Made by a program: the position numbers and the translations under genes
Source: Micromonospora cathayae
GTDB lineage: Bacteria; Actinomycetota; Actinomycetes; Mycobacteriales; Micromonosporaceae
DNA length: 64,000 nucleotides
NCBI RefSeq assembly: GCF_028993575.1
Contig: NZ_CP118615.1
Span: forward strand, 558,001-622,000
Direction: 5' to 3'
The notes under the pieces: model-generated
What the model saw: the letters and a program-made list of their open reading frames with translations, nothing else
Told to the model about the DNA's origin: nothing
Databases searched by the model: none
In this document: positions 43,898 to 54,005 of the stretch, piece by piece
Position numbering within the stretch: the stretch's first letter is position 1
Layout of the letters: every line of letters starts with the position of its first letter

Positions 43898-44623
43898 ATG
43901 AACCCGCAGCCGACCCTGGAACGTCCCGCCCGCCCCGCCCCGCCGGCCCGATTCACCTGGCTGGACCTGGCGATCGTGCTCGCCGTCGGTCTCGGCCTGG
44001 CCAATGCCCCGGTGGCCGACCTCCTCGCCCGGGGGCCGGCCCTGCTCGGCGCCTCCGACCTCGCCGCCACCACCGTCGCCTGGCTCGTGATCAACGGCAC
44101 CCAGCTGGCGGTGGGCCTGCTCGTCACGTACCACCGCTTCGGTGCCGTACGCGGACCGCTGCTGCTGCACCGGCCCCGCGCCGGGCAGCTCCGCGCGGCG
44201 ACCGGATGGGGTCTGGCGAAGGCCGCCGTCACCCTCGGGCTGCTCCTCGTCCTGCCGACGGCGCTGACCGCCGACGGCGGCGGTGAGGGCGGCTACCCGC
44301 CCGGCGGCCTGCTCGCCCAGTTCACCTTCGCGTTCTTCTTCGGGGCCATCGCCTCCCCGGTGTACGAGGAGGTCCTCTACCGGGGCGTCTTCTTCCAGGG
44401 GCTGGCCGCCCGGCTACCGGCGGTCACCGCGATCACCGTCTCCGCCGGGCTCTTCGCGCTGATGCACCTGCCCCGGGTGTTCAACACCATCAGCGCGCTG
44501 GTCGCCGGGCTGCTCTTCGCCTGGCTGCTGCACCGGTACCGCAACCTCTGGGTGCCGATCCTGGCGCACACGGTCAGCAACGGAACCCTGGTCGCGCTGG
44601 CCTTCCTCGCCCAGGCCGGCTGA
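43898..44623 (+). CDS. CPBP-family intramembrane glutamic endopeptidase (Rce1/Abi-like)
   Basis: 241 residues, about seven helices. The three CPBP motifs are clear: PVYEEVLYRGVFFQGL (Glu-Glu-x3-Arg), FALMHL (F-x3-H) and ILAHTVSN (second His). Related proteins process prenylated proteins or act in bacteriocin immunity; the bacterial substrate is unknown. Divergent from tetR with a shared operator. The gap after it (44624-44758) carries imperfect copies of CCACCCGGCTCAGC, possibly terminator-forming. Confidence 0.9.
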   Translation: MNPQPTLERPARPAPPARFTWLDLAIVLAVGLGLANAPVADLLARGPALLGASDLAATTVAWLVINGTQLAVGLLVTYHRFGAVRGPLLLHRPRAGQLRAATGWGLAKAAVTLGLLLVLPTALTADGGGEGGYPPGGLLAQFTFAFFFGAIASPVYEEVLYRGVFFQGLAARLPAVTAITVSAGLFALMHLPRVFNTISALVAGLLFAWLLHRYRNLWVPILAHTVSNGTLVALAFLAQAG

Positions 44624-44758
44624 GCAGCCGCCCGGCTCACCGGCCCAGCCACCCGGCTCAGCCGCCCACCACCCGGCTGAGCAGCCACCGGGCCGGGCCG
44701 CCGGTGATCGGCCATGATGGGGACGGCAGGCGAGCTGACACGACCGCGAGGGGGCGAC

Positions 44759-45799
44759 GTGAGCGACGACGAGGTGCTGGAGCGCACCGGGGGCAAGTAC
44801 GTCGAGCCGGGCGGCGAGTTCACCCGCGACCAGCGGTACATCGCCACCCGGATCACCGGGGACGGGCGGGACGGGTACCCGGTGGAGCCCGGCCGGTACC
44901 GGCTGGCGGTGAGCCGGGCCTGCCCGTGGGCCAACCGGCTGATCATCGTCCGGCGGCTGCTCGGGCTGGAGGACGCCATCTCGATGGCGGTGGCCGGCCC
45001 CACCCACGACAAGCGGAGCTGGACGTTCGACCTGGACCCGGACGGTCGGGACCCGGTGCTCGGCATCGAGCGGCTGGCCGAGGCGTACTTCCGGCGCTTC
45101 CCCGGCTACGACCGGGGCATCACGGTGCCGGCGATCGTGGACGTGCCGACCGGCCAGGTGGTCACCAACGACTACGCGCAGATGAGCCTGGACCTGTCGA
45201 CCGAGTGGACCGCCTACCACCGTCCGGGCGCGCCCGCGCTGTACCCGGAGCACCTACGGACGGAGATCGACGAGGTCAACGCCCTGGTGTTCAAGGACGT
45301 GAACAACGGGGTCTACCGGTGCGGTTTCGCCGGCAGCCAGGAGGCGTACGGGAGGGCGTACCACCGGTTGTTCGAGCGGTTGGACTGGCTGGGCGACCGG
45401 CTGGCCGGGCAGCGGTACCTGGTCGGTGACACGATCACCGAGGCGGACGTCCGGCTGTTCACCACGCTGGTCCGGTTCGACCCGGTCTACCACGGGCACT
45501 TCAAGTGCAACCGGCAGAAGCTGACCGAGATGCCGGTGCTGTGGGCGTACGCGCGGGACCTGTTCCAGACCCCCGGGTTCGGCGACACCATCGACTTCGA
45601 CCACATCAAGCGGCACTACTACGAGGTGCACCGGGACATCAACCCGACCGGGATCGTTCCGCTCGGTCCGGACCTGTCGAACTGGTTGACCCCGCACGGC
45701 CGGGAGGAGCTCGGCGGTCGCCCCTTCGGCGACGGCACTCCCCCGCCGCCTCCGCCAGCGGCCGAGCGGGTCGACCCGGCCCACACTCCGCTGCGCTGA
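44759..45799 (+). CDS. Glutathionyl-hydroquinone-reductase-like GST (ECM4/YqjG family)
   Basis: 346 residues from GTG at 44759 (VSDDEVLERTGGKYVEPGG), behind GAGGGGG; an ATG 15 codons upstream is possible. The thioredoxin-like domain has the active-site motif SRACPWANR, and the C-terminal helical domain matches YqjG (GHFKCNRQKLTEMPVLWAYARDLFQTPGF). Actinobacteria generally make mycothiol instead of glutathione, so the thiol cofactor is probably mycothiol (inference). It has a Pro-rich tail (TPPPPPPAAE). Confidence 0.92.
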   Translation: MSDDEVLERTGGKYVEPGGEFTRDQRYIATRITGDGRDGYPVEPGRYRLAVSRACPWANRLIIVRRLLGLEDAISMAVAGPTHDKRSWTFDLDPDGRDPVLGIERLAEAYFRRFPGYDRGITVPAIVDVPTGQVVTNDYAQMSLDLSTEWTAYHRPGAPALYPEHLRTEIDEVNALVFKDVNNGVYRCGFAGSQEAYGRAYHRLFERLDWLGDRLAGQRYLVGDTITEADVRLFTTLVRFDPVYHGHFKCNRQKLTEMPVLWAYARDLFQTPGFGDTIDFDHIKRHYYEVHRDINPTGIVPLGPDLSNWLTPHGREELGGRPFGDGTPPPPPPAAERVDPAHTPLR

Positions 45800-46021
45800 G
45801 CCACCCCGTCGACCAGGAGTTCCCCGCCCCGATCCGCTGCCGGACCGGGGCGGGGGCCTCCTGACCGACGCCCCGGAGACGCCGCGGATTCATCGACATT
45901 CTTCACCGCTTAACGTAGCCTTCAATCGAATCTGATCGAATTAGTGGCGTTTCGCGCCGGAACCAGCCGGGCGGACGTCCGACCACAGTGTCCACTGTGG
46001 ACGATCATCGAGGAGGGAACC

Positions 46022-47284
<1,263 letters not shown>

Positions 47285-47325
47285 CCGTCAGGAGGGGTCC
47301 CGGTCGTCCCGGGGCCCCTCCGCCG

Positions 47326-48288
47326 TCACACCGCCACCCGCACGGCGGCGGTGAGGACGAGCTGGGCGAGCGCGGCGGGGACCAGGACCAGCCAGCACAG
47401 CCGCTGGAGCTGGTCCTCCCGTAGCCGGGGGTACGACACCCGCAGCCAGATGATCACGAACGAGACGGCGAACACCTTCAGCAGGGTCCAGAGCCAGCCC
47501 AGGTACTCGTCGCCGAACGGCCCCTGCCAGCCACCGAGGAACAGCACGGTGGTCAACGCGGCGATCACCACGATGCCGACGTACTCGGCGAGCAGGAAGA
47601 AGGCGAACCGCAGGCCGGTGTACTCGGTCATGTACCCGAACACCAGCTCGGAGTCGGCCACCGGCATGTCGAACGGGGGCCGCCGGATCTCGGCCAGCCC
47701 GGCGACGAAGAAGACCAGCATGGCCGGGGCCTGCCAGAGCAGCCACCACGGCCGCCACGCCTCGACGATCCCGGACAGGCTGAGCGTCCCGGCCGCCATC
47801 GCCACCGACGCGGCGGCCAGCACCAGCGGCAGCTCGTACCCGAGCAACTGGGCCGCCCCGCGCAGGCCACCGAGGAGGCTGTACTTGTTGGCCGACGCCC
47901 AGGCGGACATCAGCACCGCCACCACGCCGACCCCGACCACGGCGAGGACGAAGAACAGCCCGATGTCCAGCGGCTGACCGACCAGGTCACCCGGCCCGAG
48001 CGGGATCACCAGCAGGGCGAGCAGGTACGGCACCAGCGCCACCGCCGGGGCCAGCCGGAACACCTGCCGGTCCGCCTCGCGCGGGGTGACGTCCTCCTTC
48101 TGGACGAACTTGACCCCGTCCGCGATGAGCTGCGCCCAGCCGTGGAACCCGCCGGCGTACATCGGGCCGAGCCGCCCCTGCATGTGCGCCATCACCTTGT
48201 GCTCGACCTGCCCGACGATCAGCGGCAGGGTCAGGAAGGCCACCAACACCCCGACCACCCGGACGGTCAGCTCCAGCCAGAGCGGCAT
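47326..48288 (-). CDS. nuoH: NADH-quinone oxidoreductase subunit H
   Basis: 320 residues, eight helices; forms the quinone-access channel with NuoB and NuoD. Signature segments: EHKVMAHMQGRLGPMYAGG, ADGVKFVQKEDVTP and LAEIRRPPFDMPVADSELV. Its start overlaps the nuoC stop by one base (TGATG), so the two are coupled and no nuoD lies between them. Followed convergently by the S8 protease gene. Confidence 0.96.
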   Translation of the reverse strand: MPLWLELTVRVVGVLVAFLTLPLIVGQVEHKVMAHMQGRLGPMYAGGFHGWAQLIADGVKFVQKEDVTPREADRQVFRLAPAVALVPYLLALLVIPLGPGDLVGQPLDIGLFFVLAVVGVGVVAVLMSAWASANKYSLLGGLRGAAQLLGYELPLVLAAASVAMAAGTLSLSGIVEAWRPWWLLWQAPAMLVFFVAGLAEIRRPPFDMPVADSELVFGYMTEYTGLRFAFFLLAEYVGIVVIAALTTVLFLGGWQGPFGDEYLGWLWTLLKVFAVSFVIIWLRVSYPRLREDQLQRLCWLVLVPAALAQLVLTAAVRVAV

Positions 48289-49175
48289 CAGGACGTACCC
48301 CCGTCGGCGGCCGCCGCCCCGGGCTGTTCACCGGCGTCAGCGGCCGACGACCCGGGCTGCTTGCCGGACGGACGGACCGGGCGCTCGCCGGGCACCCGGG
48401 GCGGACGCTCACCCGACGGACGGGCCGGGCGCTCGCCGGGCACCCGGGGCGGGCGGGCCGGGCGGGCGGGGGCGCCGCCGCGTGGCCCCTCTCCGGCTCC
48501 GGCGGCACCGGCCGGGGTGGGTACCGTGCCCCACTCACCCGGCGCGGGCACCCCCGGCGGCCGGATCGGGCGGCGACCGCCACCGGCCTCCGACTCGCCC
48601 GGTTCCTTCGCGCCCGGCCACGGCTTCGCCACCCGGGAGGCGAGGACGAACTCCTTGCGCAGCGGGTTCCCCTCGAACTCGGGCGGCAGCAGCAACGGGC
48701 GGAGGCTGTCGTGCCCGGTGAACCCGATGCCGAACATCTCGTACGTCTCGCGCTCGTGCCAGGCCGCGCCCGGGTACAGGTCCACCACGGACGGCACCTC
48801 GGCCCGGTCCCGGGGCACCCGGGTGCGCAGCAGCAGCCCGTGCCGGTGCCTGGTGGACCAGAGGTGCGCGACGATGTCGAAGCCGCTGTCGAGCTCGTCC
48901 ACGGCGGAGAGCCAGTCGAAGAAGTCGCAGGCCAGCTCGGTGTCGTCCCGGGCGGCCCGGACCGCGTCCCGCCAGCGGGCGACCGGCACGTCCACGGTCG
49001 CCCGCGCGTACGCCTGACCGCCCGACACCGTCGCCGTCACCGCCCCAGCCTCTCCCGCCGCGCCGTCCACACCGGCTTCCCCCCGCACGCCGCCGGCAAC
49101 GCCCACGCCATCGGCAACGCCCACACCGCCGGCAACCAGCGCAACCAGCCGTCCCCCGACCCCCTCCGCCTCCAT
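48288..49175 (-). CDS. nuoC: NADH-quinone oxidoreductase subunit C with repetitive Pro/Arg-rich tail
   Basis: 295 residues; the 30-kDa core (about residues 45-190) contains RWRDAVRAARDDTELACDFFDWLSAVDEL and the signature AAWHERETYEMFGIGFTGH. The C-terminal 100 residues are unusual: PPRVPGERPARPSGE is followed by a near-identical copy, plus Gly/Ala-rich linkers. The N-terminal 45 residues are Val/Gly/Ala-rich; a GTG near 49041 could be the true start. Directly coupled to nuoH. Confidence 0.93.
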   Translation of the reverse strand: MEAEGVGGRLVALVAGGVGVADGVGVAGGVRGEAGVDGAAGEAGAVTATVSGGQAYARATVDVPVARWRDAVRAARDDTELACDFFDWLSAVDELDSGFDIVAHLWSTRHRHGLLLRTRVPRDRAEVPSVVDLYPGAAWHERETYEMFGIGFTGHDSLRPLLLPPEFEGNPLRKEFVLASRVAKPWPGAKEPGESEAGGGRRPIRPPGVPAPGEWGTVPTPAGAAGAGEGPRGGAPARPARPPRVPGERPARPSGERPPRVPGERPVRPSGKQPGSSAADAGEQPGAAAADGGTS

Positions 49176-49227
49176 GCCCCCGATCCTATGGCCCTCCCGG
49201 CCCCGCGCTCCCCCTCGGCATCCCGTC

Positions 49228-49282
49228 GATCATGAAGTTGGTGCGGCTCGGGCCGGCGTGTCGTGACAACAACTTCATGATC
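49228..49282. repeat. 13-base-arm inverted repeat with 29-base loop
   Basis: GATCATGAAGTTG (49228-49240) and CAACTTCATGATC (49270-49282). It lies upstream of both nuoC (divergent) and the MDR gene, so it is not in a terminator position. AT-rich compared with the surroundings. I have an impression that GATCATGAAGTTG palindromes recur between genes in Micromonosporaceae, which I cannot verify here. Confidence 0.7.
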
Positions 49283-49333
49283 AACAGGGGTAAGGCGGTG
49301 TGGGGGGTGGGGTGAGCGGGGAGGATCGGGAGG

Positions 49334-50380
49334 GTGCGGGCGATTGTGGTGACAGCGGGGGTGGCGGGGTCGTTGCGGCTGGACCGGGACTGGCCGGAGC
49401 CGCACCCCGAGGAGGGCGCGGTCCTGGTCGAATCGCTGGCCGTGGGGATCTGCGGCACCGACCACGAGATCATCGCCGGCGAGTACGGCGAGACGCCGCC
49501 CGGTGCCGACGCCCTGGTCATCGGGCACGAGTCGCTGGGCCGGGTGCTGGAGGACCCCACCGGCACCCTGCAACCCGGCGACCTGGTGGCGGGCATCGTC
49601 CGGCACCCCGACCCGGTACCGTGCACCAACTGCGCGGTCGACGAATGGGACATGTGCCGCAACGGCCGCTACACCGAACACGGCATCAAGGCGCTCCCCG
49701 GCTTCGCCCGGGACCGGTGGCGGATCCCGCCGAAGTTCGCCGTCGGACTGGAACCGGACCTCGCCGACGTGGGGGTGCTCCTCGAACCGGCCAGCGTGGT
49801 CGCCAAGGCGTGGGACCACATCGACCGGATCGGCCAACGCGCCGAGTGGCAGCCGCAGAGCGTACTGGTCGCCGGGGCCGGGCCGATCGGCCTGCTCGCC
49901 GCGCTGGTCGCCAGCCAACGCGGGCTGACCGTGCACGTGCTGGACCGCACCCCCACCGGACCGAAACCGGCGCTGGTGGCGGCACTCGGCGCGACGTACC
50001 ACACCGGCACGGTCGGCGAACTGGACTTCGAACCGGACATCACCCTGGAGTGCACCGGCGCACCCGCCGTGGTGCTGGAGGTGATGTGCAAAGCCGGACA
50101 CAACGGCATCGTCTGCCTGACCGGGGTGTCCAGCGGTGGCCGCACCATCGACTTCGACGCCGGGGCACTCAACCGGGCCCTGGTGCTGGAGAACAACGTC
50201 GTCTTCGGGTCGGTGAACGCCAACCGCCGGCACTGGGAGCTGGCCGCCGCCGCGCTCGGCCGGGCCGACCCCGACTGGCTGGGCAGCCTGATCACCCGGC
50301 GGGTGCCGGTGGAGGCGTACCCCGAGGCGTACACCCCCACCGGGGAGGACATCAAGGTGGTGCTGGAGTTCGCCCGCTGA
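49334..50380 (+). CDS. Glucose 1-dehydrogenase-like zinc MDR oxidoreductase
   Basis: 348 residues from GTG at 49334. Medium-chain dehydrogenase: catalytic zinc region VGICGTDHEIIAGEYG and GHESLGRVLE, structural-zinc region PCTNCAVDEWDMCRNGRYTEHGIK, cofactor-binding VLVAGAGPIGLLAAL, and an archaeal glucose-dehydrogenase-like end (NANRRHWELAAAAL). Oxidises a sugar or polyol with NAD(P); the exact substrate is inferred from family resemblance only. Confidence 0.88.
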   Translation: MRAIVVTAGVAGSLRLDRDWPEPHPEEGAVLVESLAVGICGTDHEIIAGEYGETPPGADALVIGHESLGRVLEDPTGTLQPGDLVAGIVRHPDPVPCTNCAVDEWDMCRNGRYTEHGIKALPGFARDRWRIPPKFAVGLEPDLADVGVLLEPASVVAKAWDHIDRIGQRAEWQPQSVLVAGAGPIGLLAALVASQRGLTVHVLDRTPTGPKPALVAALGATYHTGTVGELDFEPDITLECTGAPAVVLEVMCKAGHNGIVCLTGVSSGGRTIDFDAGALNRALVLENNVVFGSVNANRRHWELAAAALGRADPDWLGSLITRRVPVEAYPEAYTPTGEDIKVVLEFAR

Positions 50381-50393
50381 ACGGGGGCAGGGG

Positions 50394-51710
50394 CTACAGG
50401 CCGGGCAGCTCGCCGTTGCGGAACAGGTCCACGAAGAGCTGATGGTCCCGCCGGGCCTGGAGGCCGTACCCGTGGGCGAACTCCACCAGGTACGTCACGA
50501 AGCCCTCCGGGTCGGCGTCCACCGCCGCGACGATCGCCTCCTCGGTGGAGTAGTCGACCAGGTCGTGGCTGGACTCGTCGTCGGCCACCGAGTGCATCCG
50601 GGCCACTGCCCGACCCAGGTCGCCGACCACCCCGGCCAGCTCCTCCGGCTCGTTGACGTCGGCCCAGTCCAGGTCGGCGGCGTACGGGGACACCTCGGCG
50701 ACGAGCTGGCCCACCCCGTTCAGCTCGGTGAAGCCCAGCCACGGGTCGGCGTGCGCCTGCAACGCCCGCTGCGACTCCGCCGTACGGTGACCCTGGTGCC
50801 GGAAGTAGCCACGGACCCGCTCGTCCTCGATGTGCCGGGCCACCGCGGGCACCTGGGCCTGCTTCATGTAGATGACCACGTCGTTCTCCAGCGCCTGGGT
50901 GTGCCCCTCCAGCAGGAGGTTGTACGACGGCAGCCCGGCCGAACCGATACCCACCCCCTTACGCAGCACCACGTCCTTGACGTGCGCGGAGACCGGACGC
51001 AGCCGGGCACTGGACGGCGGCAGGGTGTCCAGGTACCGGCCGAACGCCTCGCACACCGCCGCCCGGGTGGCGTCGTCGACCTCGTACACGCCGTCGCCGA
51101 GGGAGAACCGGCGCTCGTAGTTGTCGACGGTCGTCTGCGCGGCGAGCAGGTCGACCCGGGTGTTCAGCCGGGCCTGCTGGAGTACCTGCCGCAGCACCCC
51201 GTCCGCGTTGTCCAGGGTGATCGAGCCGATCGCGTCGTCACCGCCGTGGGCGATGGCGCGCAGCTCGGTCAGGTACGCGGTGGCGAAGGTCTCCACCAGG
51301 TCGCTGATCACCCGGTCGGAGAGGGCCTTGGCGTACCCGATCAGCGCCACGCTCGCCACGAACCGCTTCAGGTCCCAGGAGAACGGGCCGACGTACGCCT
51401 CGTCGAAGTCGTTGACGTTGAACACCAGCTGCCCGGAGGCGTTCATGTAGGTGCCGAAATTCTCGGCGTGCAGGTCGCCGTGGATCCACACCCGGCTGGT
51501 CCGCTCGTCGAGGAACCGGTCGTCGGCGTACTCGCCGCGCTGGTCGGCGTAGAACAGGGATGCGCTGCCCCGGTAGAAGGCGAACGGGGTGGCCGCCATC
51601 TTGCGGAACTTACGACGAAAGGCCGCCGGGTCGAGGGCCATCGACTCCCCGAACTCCTTGATCAGGACGTCGACGATGTGGGCGGAGCGGCGGTCCGCAG
51701 TGTGGTTCAT
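50394..51710 (-). CDS. DUF2252 protein (kinase-like fold)
   Basis: 438 residues from ATG at 51710 (MNHTADRRSAHIVDVL); an in-frame TTG three codons earlier is less likely. DUF2252 hallmarks: PFAFYRGSASLFYAD, HGDLHAENFGTY and FNVNDFDEAYVGPFSWDLKR. The HGDLH and NDFD motifs echo aminoglycoside-phosphotransferase-type catalytic loops, so a kinase-like fold is plausible, but no reaction is established. Convergent with the MDR gene (13-base gap). Confidence 0.9.
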   Translation of the reverse strand: MNHTADRRSAHIVDVLIKEFGESMALDPAAFRRKFRKMAATPFAFYRGSASLFYADQRGEYADDRFLDERTSRVWIHGDLHAENFGTYMNASGQLVFNVNDFDEAYVGPFSWDLKRFVASVALIGYAKALSDRVISDLVETFATAYLTELRAIAHGGDDAIGSITLDNADGVLRQVLQQARLNTRVDLLAAQTTVDNYERRFSLGDGVYEVDDATRAAVCEAFGRYLDTLPPSSARLRPVSAHVKDVVLRKGVGIGSAGLPSYNLLLEGHTQALENDVVIYMKQAQVPAVARHIEDERVRGYFRHQGHRTAESQRALQAHADPWLGFTELNGVGQLVAEVSPYAADLDWADVNEPEELAGVVGDLGRAVARMHSVADDESSHDLVDYSTEEAIVAAVDADPEGFVTYLVEFAHGYGLQARRDHQLFVDLFRNGELPGL

Positions 51711-51747
51711 GGCCGGCAAGGTTAGCCGCCGCCCGCCACGCCTCCGA

Positions 51748-52338
51748 CTACCCCCGTGGGTGGACCCAACCGACGAAACGGTCGGCCAGGTCGACGGTCG
51801 GCGTACCCCCGTCGAGCTGGGCGAGCTGCTCGACGGCCTCCGCCTGGAGCGCGGCCAGACGCAGCGCCAACGCCGCCCGGTCGCCCCGGAACTCGCCGAG
51901 CAGCCGCAGCTTCGCCGGCGAGCAGGGCCAGGCGATCCCGCAGGCCCGGCAACGCCAGGTCGGGCGGGACGGCAGATGCTCCCGGAACCTCATCGCGGGC
52001 ACCTGCCAGCCCCGCTGGGAGCCGGGCATCGGTGAGCCCCGTTCCCGGGAACCGGGCGTCCGCGCGTCGTGAGCGCCCCGGACCGGGCGGCGGGCCGCCG
52101 GCACGGGCGGGGTGGCGAGCCACCGCAGCCCCGCGCGCCACACGAACAGCTCACGCTTGGCGACCGCCTCGCCCCGGGCGTCCAGCTCGTACGCCTCGAT
52201 CCAGGCCCAACCGTCGTACGCGGGCCGGTCGGCCAGGTGCCGGATCACCCGTACCACGATCGGGCGGACGAACTGCACACTCGCCGCGCGGGTGAGGTGC
52301 AGCAGGTCACCGCCCCGGATCGGCCGTTCCGCCGTCAC
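51748..52338 (-). CDS. Two-part actinomycete hypothetical protein
   Basis: 196 residues from GTG at 52338 (start uncertain; GTG at 52341 or an upstream codon is possible). The first half is GGDLLHLTRAASVQFVRP...WAWIEAYELDARGEAVAKRELFVW, a Micromonosporaceae-type orphan domain. The second half has a possible zinc knuckle, WRCRACGIAWPC, followed by LRLLGEFRGDRAALALRLAALQAEAVEQL. In my memory these halves occur as separate small proteins in relatives, so a fusion is possible. Divergent from a small HTH gene. Confidence 0.65.
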   Translation of the reverse strand: MTAERPIRGGDLLHLTRAASVQFVRPIVVRVIRHLADRPAYDGWAWIEAYELDARGEAVAKRELFVWRAGLRWLATPPVPAARRPVRGAHDARTPGSRERGSPMPGSQRGWQVPAMRFREHLPSRPTWRCRACGIAWPCSPAKLRLLGEFRGDRAALALRLAALQAEAVEQLAQLDGGTPTVDLADRFVGWVHPRG

Positions 52339-52595
52339 CACCGGCCCCCGTTCCTCGGCCGGTACGGGCGCAGTCCGACCGCCCTCGACGTGAACCGGTC
52401 CGGGCAGGGTGCCGGCAGGCCACACGAGCAACGCCGCCACCACGACCACCACGTCCGCCGGTGCCGAGGAGCGAACGGCACGGGTCTGGGTACACGTCGG
52501 AAGACCATGGCCGCAGACTCGTGGCCCCGCCGTTGACAGGTGGTCAACCCCTCGGTTGACAGGTCGCCAACCCCCGGTCGCCGGAGGCTGCGACC

Positions 52596-52790
52596 GTGCA
52601 CGTGGTGGCACTCTCCGAAGTCGCCGCCCACCTGGGCGTCTCGCGTCAACGCGCCGCGATCCTGGTGGACCGCCCCGACTTCCCCGCCCCGATCGACACC
52701 CTCACCGTCGGCCGCAGCTGGGACGCCGCCGAGGTCCGGGCGTACGCGGCCCGACGCAACCGCCACCTCGCCGACGACGAGCCCACCTGA
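52596..52790 (+). CDS. Small HTH protein (MerR/excisionase-like)
   Basis: 64 residues from GTG at 52596: VALSEVAAHLGVSRQRAAILVDRPDFPAPIDTLTVGRSWDAAEVRAYAARR. This is the AlpA/excisionase-type winged HTH, where the Trp-rich strand follows the recognition helix. It stands opposite the two-part hypothetical protein and is probably its regulator. No recombinase is adjacent, so an excisionase role is unlikely. Confidence 0.8.
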   Translation: MHVVALSEVAAHLGVSRQRAAILVDRPDFPAPIDTLTVGRSWDAAEVRAYAARRNRHLADDEPT

Positions 52791-53478
52791 CCCGTCCCCG
52801 CGCTCCCGACCGCCCGGGACTGCTGATCATCGCCGACACGGCTACGTGTCCGCTGCACTGGACTGCTGGGCCGAACTGGACCGTTGGCTGGCCGAGCGCG
52901 AGGGCACCTACTGCTCGTCGAGCACGCATGGCCGTGCGGGGGCGGCCGCGACTCCCGGGACCCGCACGCTGTCCGGAGCCGCATGCTGTCCGGGACCGGG
53001 CGGCGCGATCCGGCTGCTCCGGGATCGGGGACCCGGTGACAGCACGACCGTTGGTGGCTGCCTGAGGTGTAATCCGTACGGCGTGTCGTCCACCTGAGCC
53101 ACCCAGAACGCCGCCGCGACGCCCAGCCCGTTCCGGATGACCCGCAGCACAGGATCCGTGGGACAGGACCTCAGTGCTTACTCGTCCAGGGTGGCTGGAT
53201 GGCACATGCAAGCAGGCCGCGGACGCTTACTCCTCGTGATGATGACGCGCAGGCTTTCCTCAAGAGATGACCGGAAAGCCCATACTCACGGTCTACGCTT
53301 TGCGTTGGAATTAGTCAACGCAGCCTTGGCGCGGCGTCGCGTCTTGTGCCCACGACTGTCGTAACTTCGTGACGGTGCCATGTAGCTAGCGGCCATGTAG
53401 CTAGCGCTTGGTCATCAACATCATAACTCTGGGTAACCAGAAGGGGCGGGAAGTCAAACTTCCCGCCCCCGGTGGACA
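52791..53478. other. Gene-poor stretch with local repeats
   Basis: 688 bases in which I see no supportable gene. 53160-53440 has clearly more A/T than the chromosome. A perfect tandem pair of the 15-mer GCCATGTAGCTAGCG lies at 53377-53391 and 53392-53406, and the hairpin at 53443-53469 belongs to the small gene to the right. Confidence 0.55.
53443..53469 (-). terminator. Terminator after the 66-aa membrane protein gene
   Basis: Perfect 11-bp stem GGGGCGGGAAG/CTTCCCGCCCC around 5 bases, followed on the minus strand by TTCTGGTT; 9 bases past the stop at 53479. Confidence 0.85.
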
Positions 53479-53679
53479 TCAGCGACGAGAACGGGCTACC
53501 AACCAGACCGTCGCCGACTGTCCCAGCACTGCGAGGGCCTTTGCCGCTATGGCGAGGCCCTCGCGCTGTTGATAAGCCGCCATCAAGGCGACCAACTCCA
53601 GCGCGGGGCCCGCGATACGCCACACCCGCACCACTCGCGGGACCGGCCGTACCGGCTCTTGCCCCTCCTGCTCCTGCAC
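53479..53679 (-). CDS. Small membrane-associated hypothetical protein, 66 aa
   Basis: GTG at 53679 lies three bases after GGAGGG. The product has a basic, Pro-rich start (VQEQEGQEPVRPVPRVVRVW), a hydrophobic or amphipathic middle (AGPALELVALMAAY, then AIAAKALAVLGQSATVWLVA) and ends in RSRR. The good ribosome-binding site and the terminator immediately downstream support it as a real gene. No family recognised. The A/T-richer surroundings suggest acquisition. Confidence 0.6.
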   Translation of the reverse strand: MQEQEGQEPVRPVPRVVRVWRIAGPALELVALMAAYQQREGLAIAAKALAVLGQSATVWLVARSRR

Positions 53680-54005
53680 TTTCCCTCCAAGTGGCCCCCG
53701 GACGGTCCGGAGCACCGCGGATGGCCCCGGAACATGGGGCGCTGGAGGTAAGCGTCAGGCGCAGCAGCACCGAGGAATGACGTTACGGGAACGGCTAGAC
53801 ACACTCCTCCTCGTCTTGGACGACACGCCGACAACGCAGGGAAAAGTCGCGTCCACAGTTGTGGCGTTGCCGCCCGCGTCCTGACTGAGCCCTCACCCTG
53901 GACTTAACGAGCTCCTTCGCCTGCGCCTGAAGGCGCAGACCTCGGGAGTCCTCCGCCAGCGGCCGATCTTGTCCCAGTTCGGCGAGCTCGGTGATACCAG
54001 GCCGA
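53680..54005. other. Intergenic region between nuoB and the 66-aa gene
   Basis: 326 bases without a convincing gene. The inverted GCCTGCGCCTGAAGGCGCAG element near 53928-53947 could end nuoB transcription. Confidence 0.45.

Noticed and set aside
52596..52790. Excisionase of a nearby mobile element
   Set aside because: The HTH type fits, but no recombinase, att duplication or tRNA is next to it; a small regulator is the safer call.
52335..53150. Small open frames on both strands between the HTH gene and the 66-aa gene, including AAFWVAQVDDTPYGLHLR
   Set aside because: None combines a ribosome-binding site, normal codon bias and family similarity; that fragment may be a relic, but it cannot be supported as a gene.
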